Origin: Pararge aegeria | Taxonomy: Eukaryota; Arthropoda; Insecta; Lepidoptera; Nymphalidae | NCBI RefSeq assembly: GCF_905163445.1 | Contig: NC_053185.1 | Span: 11,550,001 to 11,614,000 of the forward strand | Reading direction: 5' to 3' | Length of the DNA: 64,000 bases | Shown: piece after piece, positions 23,201 through 35,200 of the stretch | Numbering within the stretch: position 1 is the stretch's first letter | Layout: the number at the start of each line of letters is the position of its first letter | The notes under the pieces: generated by a model | The model's input: the letters and a program-made list of their open reading frames with translations, nothing else | The model's database searches: none | What the model was told of the DNA's origin: nothing | Program-made: the position numbers and the translations under genes

Positions 23201-26200
23201 TTTAGGCAGGGATTTGGGTCTTGTATGTTTTGCCGTCTTACGGGATACGTTTCGAAGTCAGTTTTATTACAAGTAAACAACAGTAGAAGGTATATTGAAA
23301 ATTCTGTGTTGTTAGGCAAAGGGATAAAGTAAAGGAATTTATAGGATAGAATCTTAAATTTTTCTCACCTCACTAGGTTAGTTTTAATCAACAGGTTTAA
23401 ACGTATGGTTAGTTCAGAGAATCAGGAATTAATTTTGCTTTTTCACCTCGGTGAGCGTGCTTGGCAGCTTAGCAGTAAGCGAGGTCAAAGCTGCAAAGTG
23501 TTGTACCTAAAAGGGTAAGACGTGCTTATAATATGCTTTCGTCCACAGCACGCATCTCTCTATAGGAGAGTCTCCACTTGCGTCTATTTATGGCAAGATC
23601 TTGTACCTTTCGACTATGACGTGGGTTACTTATCAGTATGAGTGTAAATATTGATTTCATAACAATTCGAAGACCTCTTATAAGTTTTAAATTAAATTAA
23701 CCTATACTTTTAACACGTTTATGTTTTGGAAAATCCATCATCAACAATCCAGCTAAGTCCCTATCTATCTTATATTTAAATCGTCCGTCGATTTTATAGC
23801 TTTGATCAACGCAATAACATTTTATAGAACGAGCGATATCGTAAACAGGAATATGGTGAAAATCGAGTTATTTAGAAATTGCATCCTGATAGAACTAAGC
23901 TTAAATAAGCTTTCCACACTAACCTTATAAAGTTACACAGTAGATAAAGTCAGATGTAGATGTCAATACATCATCTGTCATCAATAATACACATTTATTT
24001 CTCGTTGCTATCGTCGTTCGCCTTATTCTATTACAGGAATGAGGTATGTCGAGCTTAGACCCACTACGCTACTTCAATTAGGTAACATACTGGAACTCTA
24101 TGTTAAAGAATGTTATATGTGTTACTTATAATGATCGACTGGTCTAACAATAAGTGATAAAACGATCTTTAAATAATTTTGTAACAAGGGTTACCCGAAA
24201 CCACGTAACTGGGTGCCTCGGTGGTTTAGTGGTTACTATAGATCATGAGGTCTTGAGTTTGATTACCGAGTCCGAATGAAAATTGTTAGGTCTTGGGTTT
24301 TTCTCTGTTTCAAATCGAGTTCTCCATCCGTGCTTCGCAGAGCACGTTATGCTGTTGATCCCGATTATTATTACAAACACGTTATATTAACACTCTATCC
24401 CGCATTACAGTAGCTTGGAAGGTTAAACTAGCCCACTTTTGGTTAAAGAGCGAGGACCTATGCCCAGCAGTGGGAATGAAGCTGCAATTAATCATGATAA
24501 TGATCTGCATTAGGTAGTAGAGTAGTGGAGATGTACTCACGATTTTTAATTCTTTCTTTATTTCTCGACTGATGTCGATGTGATTTCTCCGCACGCGCTT
24601 AACTGCAAGCAAACGGCCACGGTAGAAAGCAACTTCAGTGAAGATCGCCGAGTATCGGAAGTCGAGGTCTGGGTTAGAACTCAGCGATACTTGACTGGAA
24701 CGAGCTCCTCCCGTACTTCCGCCACTTTTCTCGTTATTTCCGATGGCATTGTTAGAGTTCACGTTCAAACCGGCGCTGCTATCTTGCTGAAAAAAATTAG
24801 CTCTGACCAACTTGCTACTTATAAAAAGATAGTCTTATCAATATATATATATATGTTTAAGAGCTGATTTTACAAAAAGGAAGAGGTTGTCAATACGGTT
24901 TTTGTTATATATGGCGGGGATTATAATTCGAACGTGGATATAAATATAACTTTGTTTATTATTTATGTTTTATTAAAAAAAAATTTCGTCTTGGGTTTAC
25001 ATGTTTTACAATGTAGTTAGTTGTGGGGAGTACTTACAGAAATTCAATTTTAGTTTAACTAATGTTTAATATTGCTCTTTCCTTAGCTAATCTATGATAT
25101 GAACATTCTAAGGTGTTCTATCACGTTTTGACATTTAGAAGATTGCTTCCAGTTAAAGTGAGACGAAACAAAACGTAAGTATGTACCTAGCTTATCCAAC
25201 GATATAAAAACTACAAACTTTATTTCTAAGAACCTAACTGTAAAGGCTAAACTGAATGAAACCAGCATGCAACACCAAGAACATGCAAACAACATAAAGA
25301 AGTTGCGTTTACCTACTCAGTTTGTTGGCGCGTTGGTCCTCATCCGGCAGGTGCAGGTCTCTGAAGTCGATCTTCCAGAGCAGCGAGTCCAGCTCTTGCT
25401 CGTAGCGCCAGCCACGGTATAACGCCAGTGCAGCCAGAGCTAATAGAGCTAGAGTACCTCCTGATGCACCGAGAGCCCAGGCTCCGACGTGACCTATTGT
25501 ATCCGTACTATTATTATATCGAACCATTACTGCCGACAGCATAATCGACAAAAGACAAATATAGGATAAGTTTAATTTCAATATTTTTACACACCTGACA
25601 AAACACTTATTTTACAGATTAAGAAAAATTGAAATAAATCTTATTTTAATTTTTTGTGGATGAATGTGCTGTTAAATGTGTGCTGAAATTTAACATAAAA
25701 CATTTTAATTTCAGTTTAGTAAAATTGAACCTAATATATCACCAAAAATATTAACATAAAAATTACCGACCCTGCAAAATTTATGAGTTTACAGTTTGTA
25801 AAATCCCACCACAAATTATGAATACTTTTTTTTACAACTGCCTAGCAGTTGGCTGTAAGTTTTTCGAACGGAAAAAACGTAAACTTTAATGCTTTTTGGC
25901 ATATGTATTCAATTGTGCCTCCTCGATGCGTCATAGCATGCAAATTAATTAAAACTGAATATACTAGAACAAAACAAAATATATGTTAAAATAAAAATAC
26001 TTAACAATAACTACATATTTCTTAAACTTAGCACTACTTAGGCTTAGTAGCACAAAGAAGACAAAAGTGCTTAGATATTTGAAACATGTTTTAATTTTAC
26101 ACGATGCTAATTCTTTGGTTTTTTATAAATAAAACTATAAATATAGCCGGTTAGATCATTAGTCAATTCATAATTAACTGTAGAGCTCAGTTAGTATGCT

Positions 26201-29200
26201 GTGTTCGTTATCTTCACTAATGTGCCTGGGGCTACGTTTAAAGCAGCCGATGCAATTTTTTTTCTGCTTACTAAAGATTTTTAACTAAGATTTTCGTGGT
26301 TAATCAACATTTCTTAAAAATTGTTCAACGGGTACATACCGCGAGAATATTACTGGTTCGAAATATCTACTAATCACATATTACTAACGTGGTATGTGCC
26401 CGTTAAACTACTTTTTGCTATTATTCAGCTTAAACCAGCAGCAGAGGCTTCAAAGTACTTCACAGTTTTTATGCATTTGACTTTCGATCAATAAAAGTAT
26501 CCTACTGTTGATTAGAAGAGATGAAGGGAAGGCAAGCGTGAAAGGTCTAGTAAGTGTTACTAGAGCTTGATGAAACTATATACACACAAATATATATTAC
26601 AAGGACTATAATATAACAATAAGGACGCTTCCTGCGATAATAAGAAAAAGAAAGTAAAAACAACCAAAAACGGCTGGAGTTACGTAACTCTGTCGGAGAT
26701 TCTAGAGTTGTCTATGATCAAATTTACAAACTTTTGATATAAAATGACTGATCAGCGCTAACAGTATGAGTTTGTTTACTTACTTCAAAACTTAGGCTAA
26801 AGTTAGAGTGTACGTTGACTTTACTTAGTAAAAGGTAGTTTTAAGTAAAGTCTCAAGTATGAGTGAGTGGGGGTCAGTTGGGACAATAAATTGAACTCCA
26901 CTACGAAACAAGGTATGTTAATAAATAGCTAAGGAACCACTCGATCATCATCATCATTTTCAATGCATTACCGGCCCACTATAGAGCAAGGGTCTCAGAA
27001 TGAGAAGGGCTAAGGCCGTAGTCCACCACGCTGGCCAAGGGCGGATTGCTCGACTTCACACACACCTTTGAGTACGTTATGGAGAACTCTTAGTAATGCC
27101 GGTTTTCTCATGATCTTTTGCTTCACCGTTAAAGCAAGTGATATTTTATATTTCTTAAAATAAAAATCGCACATAACTCCGAAAAGTAATAGATGCGCGC
27201 CGGGGATCGAGCTCGGTCACCTCGAATGGGAGGCTGAAGTTCTAACGACTAGGCTATAACCGCTACTCGATGCTTAATAACAATTTTAAATTTGCTAAAA
27301 AAAAGTTCAAAGAGATGGCTGCAAATTTCCATTTCAAAGTTTGTTTGAAACGTTTTATTTCAATTTGTAAGGTGAAGAAACAGACAGGGTCTTCAATGGA
27401 TGTGTAAAGTGGATTTGAGGGTAAGTCAAAGTATTAAATGGAAAGTGGAAAAGACGCGCTTCAATCAAGCCTTCAGACCTTTGCAAGGGAAGCGGTATTC
27501 TGTCGGCCGGGATAAGGAAACGAATAAATTCAGCAGCTATTTCTGTTATATATTCAAAGTACTCGTAAAGTCACTTTCGTTAAAATGGTAAACGTTTCCA
27601 AACGAAGTCGTTGGTACATTAAATCCGTTGTTATTAATGAACAGATTAAAGAAAATTTTATTAATTTATTTTCTTCCGCAATTTTGTCGCAATTCTTTTA
27701 ACCTAGAATCACCTTAAAATCTCAAATAACTCGATAAAAACGACTGTTGTTACATTGACTTTATGTTACCTATAACACTCTAATACCTAATTTATACCAA
27801 CAGTTCTTAGTTATCCGTAAATAATAAATAATTAACCCTAAAGTCCCATTGGTGGGCAAAGGCCTCGTCTCTCATAGGATAGACTGTTCAAGAGCCTATG
27901 TTCTTGAAGCGTCTATACCCACGACGCAGATCCAATGGTGGGCTTCTAACGACTTTTAGCACAAGTGAGGACCAATGGCTTAACGTGCTCACTGAGGCAC
28001 GGGGGTTGACACCACCAACTTCCTAACTCCGGGCTGGTACGGAAAATTCCTAAAACAGAAAATACACAATACATAGTTAGGTATTGTGTAATTTCTGGTT
28101 TTTCTGCAAACTTCTTGTTTCCGGTTTTTTTTTTGTAGTATGTAGTTGAACATGCTAACGACTAGACCAACGGGGCAGTTATGATAAATATTTTAGTTTA
28201 AGATATTGATAATGATGATGCTTTTCATCAGATGGGTAGATACCTACTTGTGATGTGATTGTGAAATTAATTATAGAAAATGGAATAGAGAGAATATTTT
28301 AAGTCAATAGTTTTAAAAACGCTTGCAAGAAAAAGTTCAGATAGATCTCAATAAATCTTAAGCTTATCGACAGTTGGCACAAGCTTTGTGGACTGAAGTC
28401 AGTTTTATGAAAAGTTTTATTTATTGTTGAGGAAAAGCAAAATGATGTCGAGGGGAGCCTTTCAAAGCCATTCTTTGAAGAGGCAGTATATCAAAATGAA
28501 ATATGGTGTGTTATTCAATTACAACCGACTTTAGAAAAGATTTATTATTACATCATGTGTATTTTTCTATTTGGGCGTAATAAACAGTCGACGATCTCAG
28601 TTTATAATTAAATTAAATATTGTATTTCCTTACAGTGTTTAATTTACACTAAGAGGAGATATTAGTATAAATAAGTAATTAAAAACAATTCGATTACTTA
28701 TGAATATTTCATTCATTATTTTATATATCCTATATTTTTTGTTTTATTGAAATGTTTCAGTAAATAATTAGGAACAATGTTTTTGAATTGTTGTTTTCAT
28801 AATCTACTATACCTATTTCTGTTACCATTGGAAACCGTGGACTGTCACCCCATTTCACTATATTATGTGAACACAGCTGATATTATGGTTGTCACCACGC
28901 ATCTTTTTTTGACAACTTTGTAAAGTTATTTCACAAAAATATTGTTCTTGGAAAGAAGTTGAGGAACCAAAGAAAACAATCTAAATACCTGGTGCAGTGC
29001 TTAGCGTTGTGGTCTTATGAGGGGAGTCCCGGGCTCGATCCCTTTTCTCTGGTCTGGTCTGGTGAGAGCCTTTGGCGTGGCTAGTTACCATCCTACCCAA
29101 TCCAACTGATTAGGGTTTCATTCCATAAAAGGTTAGACTGCGTCAACTTACAACCAGGTGAAATTGCAGCTAAAGGACTAACTTGTATCTAGTGGAATAT

Positions 29201-29234
29201 GTTTATATAATAGCTTTATATGTACACTGTAAAT

Positions 29235-29270
<36 letters not shown>

Positions 29271-32200
29271 CAGCTAAAACTATGGATTGCGCAAACAGGG
29301 ACATCATGGTCCCACCATAAAAAATGTACCTAATGTTTTGAGAATACTACCTTTCTTAGGTAATCATCATTATCAACAAATTGCGAGCCCTCAAAAGTGC
29401 ACCGGCGTTCCCCGAAATAAGAAGGGTTTAGGTTTTGTTTTCCGGTACAAAAAGTAGCCTATGTTACTTTACTCTCCGTCCTTTCAACTAACTCTATGCC
29501 AAAAATCAAGTTCATTGGGTGCTTAAGGGCGTAAAGGAAGGACAAACAAACACACTTTAGCATTTATAATATTAATAAGGATGTCGTGCAGGTTTCCTCA
29601 CGATGTTTTCCTTAACCGTTTAAAGCAAGTGATATTTAGTATCGTTAAACACACATAAGTTAGAAAACTTATAGGTGTGTAAACGTATGGACGTGCCGCG
29701 AATTGAACTCGGACCGCCGAAAGTAAGCCTGATGACATAACCACTAAGCTATCACCGATTTAAGTAAGTGGGTAATAGAATGACTAGTTTAGTCCATTAG
29801 TTGGGCACATTTTGCCAGATGTAAAAAAGTTTTGCTTAGCTGGAGGTCGGGTGGCGTTAAGTACAAGGTTTGTAAAGGAGTAAGTAAGTGGGGTGGGTCG
29901 TAAAAGTGTCGTAACGGGTGTAAGTGACAAGCAATGTTGAGCAGCGAGCCATCGCCCGCACGCGACTCCCGCTGCGGCCGCCCTCGGCTCAACCCGAGCC
30001 CGCCCAGACGTTGTTGTGCGCCCCGCGTATTTTCACTCTACCCCCTACGCCAAAACACGATAAAACGCTTTTTTACTTAAGGGGCTTAGTGCTGCTTAAT
30101 GAGGTTGAGATAACTTAAACTACTAACAATTTATTTATTTGTTGTGATAACAACAATTTACATACATTCATATTTCTAAAGAAAAGAATGTCAAGCCTTT
30201 AACGGGAATTTGACGTACATAAATTTTTCCTAATTATTTACTAAAACATTTCGACTAAACATAAAATACAATAGAATATATAAATTAATTAATGACAATT
30301 TATACTGATATCTCCTATCAGTATAAAACACTGTTAGGAAATATAACATTTAATTTAATTATATACTGAACTCGTCGCCTGTTTATTACAACTAAATAGA
30401 AAAATATGCATTTCTTTTCTAAAGTCTCTCTCTTATCATTTCTCATCTAATATGTAAATATATCTTAGCTCATTGGGTAGGAGCACGCACCTCTGACTTT
30501 TGTAAATTATGTGCGTTTTACGTTATTAAAATATCACTTTCCTCAGCGGTGAAGGAAAACATCTTAAGGAAACCTGCATGCCTGAGAGATCATGTTCTCA
30601 AAGGTGTGTGGAGTGCACCAATCCGCTTTTTTGGAGACACATATAGAAAACGTAATGATTATTTCCAAACTGCCAATGGGCTTAAAGAATACTAGATCGT
30701 TGGCACTTCCGAGGCTTATCGCCTGCGAAATTGAAAGAGTATTAAGGGATTTTTTACTTACTGACGCATTTCTCTCCACGAAATCCGCACGGAGGCTCCG
30801 AAAGAGGAACTCGGCCTCCAGGCCACTTCATCTCTCGAATGAACCGTATTTCCTATGTAAAATTAATATAAAAAGATAAAGAGCTTAATAGATAAAGCTA
30901 GCATACATTTCGGCATTGGACAATACTCACCAGGAGATTAGCTTGACAAACTTTCTTTGCGCGAGCTTTACCACACAAGTACATTGGTTTGGTTCGCAAA
31001 CAGAACCGTTTGGTGAGTACGTACAAACGTATTCCTACAATAGATGACCCTTCTCATGGTAAGTTCAAAACCGTAGCCTGCTAGAAACACGTCCTCCAGC
31101 GGGCCACCCTGTGTCAATCTGAGGCGTAGGTGTAAGCCTCATTTGTCTGTACTAACACCGGCAACCACGCCCGCTCTTCAAACGGGAACACAGCATTGCA
31201 ACAATGCTGCTTTGCGGCAGAAATAAGCATGGCAGTAGAGCTGTCACAAAAATTTTACAAAAGTACCTACGTAAAAAGAAGAAAAATATTCAACGGTTGC
31301 CATCCTATAACCTGACGTAGCAAATGCCATCGTAATAGCAATTGCATACTTTTTTATTATTCTTCATAAGCCATTTTCTTTCGTAAATAATATTTCTACG
31401 ATAGTAATTTGACTTCATTTTGGCACAAATTCGATGCAAATTGGTTGAGTAAAAGTTCTCTGTATAAGTACGTTTTGCTGTTTGCAGAATAAATATTTGA
31501 AGCTCGTCAAAAAACCCGTGACTGTGTGATTTTGTTATAACGATGTACTTAAAAATATTTGTAAGAGTAGCTAAATAGTAGAAAGCAAAATGTTTTTTAT
31601 AAGTGATACATGTTTTTGTAAATATACATAAAGCATAATTTAATTAGCTTCCTTTTAGCATCTGTTGCTATCGTTAGTCAGAAAAAGTCATTCACCTCTT
31701 ATCAATCAAAATATAATAACAAGAAAAATCCCAAAATAATGTTAAGGATTACTTAAACGGTAAAAAAGCGCGGGTGTGAACTGCTCTAACTTCATAGCTT
31801 AATAATAATTTACTGTGAGATGGTGATAAAAAAAATGCCCGGCTAAGTTTGTTGTGGGCGCTTCTTAGACCAGACCGCGTTTGGAACCCACGTGGCTTAA
31901 GTATATGTTGGCGAACGAAGTTATTATGTAAACATGTATGTATGAACGCTTCATAAGTGCCTGTGCACATGAATAAAGAAATTTTGAATTTGAATCCTTG
32001 GAAATGTATGTATTTAAACCCATTTTAAATTAAAAGTTGCTCGTTGAAGCTATCTTAAACTACGCAATATATGAGATATGAACGTGACATCTTTAAAGAG
32101 GTCCCATACGAGTTAACGTTATTTCCGTCTCCTCAAGAACGTATTCCATTAACATTAGAACGTACGTTGAATACGTACGTTCTTTAAAACAATTTAGCTT

Positions 32201-35200
32201 TTTTTCGAGGTTTATGAGGCCGTCATTATTTAGTTGCTAGGAAAATAGTAACGGAAAAGTAATTTACGTTACCAACCGGTGCGGTCTTGTGCAGAACAGC
32301 CAGCGGATAGAGACCCGATGGCCGCGTTGTGTCGACGGATAAAAGCGTATAATTCCCTTCGGCGTCTCCATTTTCGTCCATGTGGATCCAGTACCTATTT
32401 GTTGTACAAAAATTATGTTTATTAATCAAAAACTTAGAAATATCTAGGTAGGTAATATTTAAAACTTTACGTAACGTAAGATAAGAAAGATATCGTTCAT
32501 TATTTAAATCGATAAGGTTAACTTTTTATTTATGCTTATTTTTCACGTTGCTAAATTTGTTTTCACAAATCCTGGTAAGACAAGTTTGATAATATATTCT
32601 ATTGATTTTCAGTTACGGGCACAGTAGGTACTAATCAGTGCTCAGATATCCACTGAACGTTTTTGATAGATTAGGTTCTAATCTCATAAAGTTAACTCAA
32701 TTTCAGTTGATAGCACGACCATCTAATACCCTCATAAAAGATGTCATTCTCAAACTAATCGAAAAAGAGTTCGTTGTAAGTCGTTAGGGATAAGAGTGCA
32801 AATTATTGGAAAAATGTTAATTAAGAATGTTGATTACTATGTTGGCGTGCGAAGAATGTTATTACTAAACTGTGTGTTCAGTGAGATGTTATTTCTCCAG
32901 ACTCTACATTGTCCCGCAAAAATGGTTAAAATATGATATAAGATACGGAAAACAGTCAAGTTTAATAGCTTGATTCAAAGGCATAGGATAAAGTAGAACA
33001 TTATTTTTTATAACAATAACTCTTCCACTAAAGGAACAAAGATGTATTAAGGTTTACTCAAGGAAATCTATTTTCTAAAGTTGTATCTTTGTTATTATTA
33101 GATGGATCTAGTATTTTGATGATTGATGAGCCTAAATTTCGACTCGCATAAGGTGTAAAAACATCTCACTGGTGATATGTGAATTTGTTTTAAGCAGCTA
33201 TGTTTATTCAAATAAGTCGTTATCTTTTACCCAAAATACTATTATTACATTTCGTTTGACCTGCGCACGGAATATTTATACAATTACAAGCAAATGAGTG
33301 CTATTATATTGCTATAGCCCTGTGGATAGGAGCTCGACTTCACTAGGGCCGAGTTAGAATCCCAGCACGAAACTCTACCTTTTCTAAGTTATGTGCGTTT
33401 TAAGTAATTAAAATATCACTTGCATCAAAGATGAAGGAGAAACCTGCATGCCTAAGAGTTCTACATAATGTTCTCAAAGGTTGGTTGTGTCCGCCAATCC
33501 ACACTGGGCCAGTGTGGTGGACTACAGCCTTAACATCATCTCGTTGTTTGAGGAGTCCCGTGCCCTGTAGTGGGCCGGTAAAGGGTTGATATGATGATGA
33601 TGAAGAATATGATACATATTAAAATTTGGTAGGTTAGTTACAAAATAATACATATATTATAAAAATACTCTCAGAGTTATTTTAATGTGACAACTTTTAC
33701 CGAATATACCTCAGGTGGTTAAAAGGCAGATGGCCGTTTTCAAACATAATGCAGATCCGCCAGACTTAATTACAGTTAGTTCATAATTACTATCCATACT
33801 TTAATATTACAAGTGCGTTGCTGGTTTGTCTTTTTTCACAGGACAAGTGACATGATTTTTTGCATACATACTTTTCATCCCATAATATTGCATGTTTTGA
33901 GATAGCCATGAAGCTAAATTCTGTTATGAATGAATGATTGAATACATTTTATTGTACACCAAAGAAAAAAAGTAGTTACAGAGATATAAATACAGAGCTA
34001 GAGAGTACAATTTGGTGGCCTTATCGCTACATAGCCATTTCTTCCAGGCAACCAAAGGCGTGAAAGGAAAAAACATAGAAAAGAGGTGGAGTATTTAAAA
34101 ATTATACAAATATATATATAAAATATATTACATATAAATACAAATAAGATATAAACATACATGATATTACCCATAATTATTTTCAACTACTAAAAATCAT
34201 ATACAACGTATATAAATATGTAAATATATAACATAAATATTATATAATATAAATATCAATATATAGCATATAATATGGTAAAATTTCTGACCGGACTTGG
34301 ATTAGATTTGGTGTCACACAACTCACAAGGTATCTCAAGCCTTTATGTATTACTGGGCCTGAGACACCTTACCGACCGACACAACCCGACCACTAGGCGT
34401 CGTCGGCAGGTTAGTGGGTGACGTCACCTCGTCTCGTCTCGTTATAACTTTGTCGGTGGCACGAAATAACGAAGTCACCGACAAGCCGACGAAAGACGGC
34501 TTGTTTGGTTTATAGACTCCTGTCCGTACGCGAATAGTAAACAATTCTAATAAGGTATACATGCGTGTCCCTGCCTCTAATTTAAATTAAAATATCCGGC
34601 TGATAAACGGACTGTAATTATTGTATTAAATAGGTCATTACTATTTTCATAATATTATACGTGCATTCATATACAAACCGCGCTCTGCATAGCTTATATA
34701 CACAATTCATTCGAGCTATATATAACTAATGCACAGGAAAATTTATAATTTGTGTCAAAGACTAAATAACTAGCATTTTTAATTTAATAAGTTTTTTTGT
34801 TATGGCAAAAAGCACAGTAGGTTTTTGATAAATATATTACTACTATGGTGCGTGCGTCTAGTACGATTGTGAAAAACAAAAATGGCGCCTTCTTCGCAGT
34901 TATAATAAACATCATTATAGTTATAGTTATATTTATATATATATATATTTTATTTATATATTTGTATAATTTTAAATCTTATTTATTGCACCACCTACCT
35001 CTTTTCTATGTTTTTTCCTTTTACGCCATTGGTTGCCTGGAAGAAATCGCTATGTAGCGATAAGGCCACCAAATTGTACTCTCTTGATATGTATTTATAT
35101 CTTTGTAACAACTTTTTTTTTCTTTGGTGTACAATAAAAGTGTATTCATTCAATCATTCATCATTGTCTCTTTTAAAAGAAGAGCAGTTCCTTATTCTGA

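Larger units (their letters stand above)
18821..24540 (-). other. Gyc76C: Large intron between exons 12 and 11
   Basis: 5.7 kb. Holds a LINE-like fragment (18895-19020), a palindromic MITE (19354-19556), an element fragment near 19740-19900, a hairpin element remnant (20945-21032), a family A SINE (21478-21753) and tRNA-like or LINE fragments near 24215-24530. The remaining sequence, including 22100-23400, is AT-rich without recognised content. Confidence 0.5.
25530..32272 (-). other. Gyc76C: Large intron between exons 10 and 9
   Basis: 6.7 kb with a hairpin element (26326-26407), family A SINEs (26942, 29580, 30473), a repeat fragment at 27835-28060, a family B SINE (28985-29215), an AT microsatellite, a GC-rich island (29920-30040), a family D element (31050-31270) and a family E LINE tail (31803-31995). 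No supported exon. Confidence 0.5.

Noticed and set aside
30592..30879. Plus-strand frame of 95 codons
   Set aside because: It begins inside a family A SINE and continues into unrelated intron DNA.
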